Source: Sphingomonas sp. 32-66-10 (GTDB lineage Bacteria; Pseudomonadota; Alphaproteobacteria; Sphingomonadales; Sphingomonadaceae). From it: 43,327 nt of DNA. The position numbers and the translations under genes were made by a program. Below, piece after piece: positions 43,229-43,327 of this stretch (positions are counted from its first letter, which is position 1; each line of letters starts with the position of its first letter). The DNA lies in contig NCEF01000025.1 in the NCBI GenBank assembly GCA_002280565.1, positions 1 to 43,327 on the forward strand. Direction: 5' to 3'. The notes below the pieces were generated by a model that worked only from the letters and a program-made list of their open reading frames with translations, searched no databases and was not told the origin of the DNA.

Positions 43229-43327
43229 CTTTAGCACGCTGCGGAAAAAGGCTTCCGTTTTCGGGAGAATGGTGATTCAGATTTTCCAGCGGGATTGGTG
43301 CTGGGGATGACGATGCGCGGTTCAGAT

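Noticed and set aside
1-43327. CRISPR, phage, transposase, tRNA or rRNA
   Set aside because: No spaced direct repeats, no integrase or transposase motifs, and no tRNA or rRNA recognised by eye.

Overview
The window looks like chromosomal housekeeping DNA from a sphingomonad-type alphaproteobacterium (Sphingomonas or a close relative). This rests on the high GC content with strong third-position GC, an ATP12-type F1 assembly chaperone, an alpha-type SspB adaptor between fumC and hisB, a BamD lipoprotein, a PEP-CTERM protein, and a Tgt that resembles the Zymomonas enzyme apart from its zinc site. I cannot name the genus from sequence alone. I found no phage, transposase, CRISPR array, rRNA or tRNA, and no defence or secondary-metabolite cluster. 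The notable content is lesions in ordinary genes, palindromic intergenic repeats, and a few unusual small proteins.

Layout. 0-9 kb: an aldehyde dehydrogenase (minus strand) diverges from xseB-ispA-coaD, followed by an exported cyclophilin, queA, an EF-hand protein, a zinc/cation CDF exporter, a HAD phosphatase with a damaged tail, a cupin (minus) and tgt. queA and tgt are both queuosine-tRNA genes. 9-14 kb: a small membrane-tail protein, a two-domain M16 peptidase, a small exported protein and a SleB-type cell wall hydrolase. 14-16.6 kb: a protein built from two 88-residue repeats, a small membrane protein, a glycine-zipper envelope protein frameshifted by a 28-bp tandem duplication, and a mannose-6-phosphate isomerase gene broken by a one-base shift. 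16.7-24.8 kb: bamD, recN, an AT-richer orphan gene, a lipoprotein, a DUF885 metalloprotein, an APC permease and a FAM173-like methyltransferase.

24.8-28.1 kb: crcB, an RluA pseudouridine synthase, a gph-like HAD, a small membrane protein and ATP12, mostly linked by 4-bp start/stop overlaps. 28.1-33.1 kb: mostly minus strand: a membrane protein, gmk, three tiny genes, fumC and sspB, with one plus-strand methyltransferase. 33.1-37.6 kb: a histidine operon (hisB, a YciI-like gene, hisH, hisA, hisF, then two tiny sorting-tail proteins, hisE and a HIT protein). 37.7-43.2 kb: an APC permease, an AGCS sodium/alanine symporter, an adenosine-kinase-type PfkB enzyme, an EI24/CysZ-like membrane protein and a small lipoprotein.

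The main second-look items are: (1) three palindromic GC-rich repeats that each end just before a start codon, two of which place a purine-rich Shine-Dalgarno sequence in a hairpin stem; (2) a Tgt lacking all three zinc-binding cysteines; (3) a manA frameshift exactly on an in-phase T TTT TTC heptamer; (4) a 28-bp duplication whose removal restores a normal C-terminus; (5) two tiny sorting-tail proteins inside the his operon.
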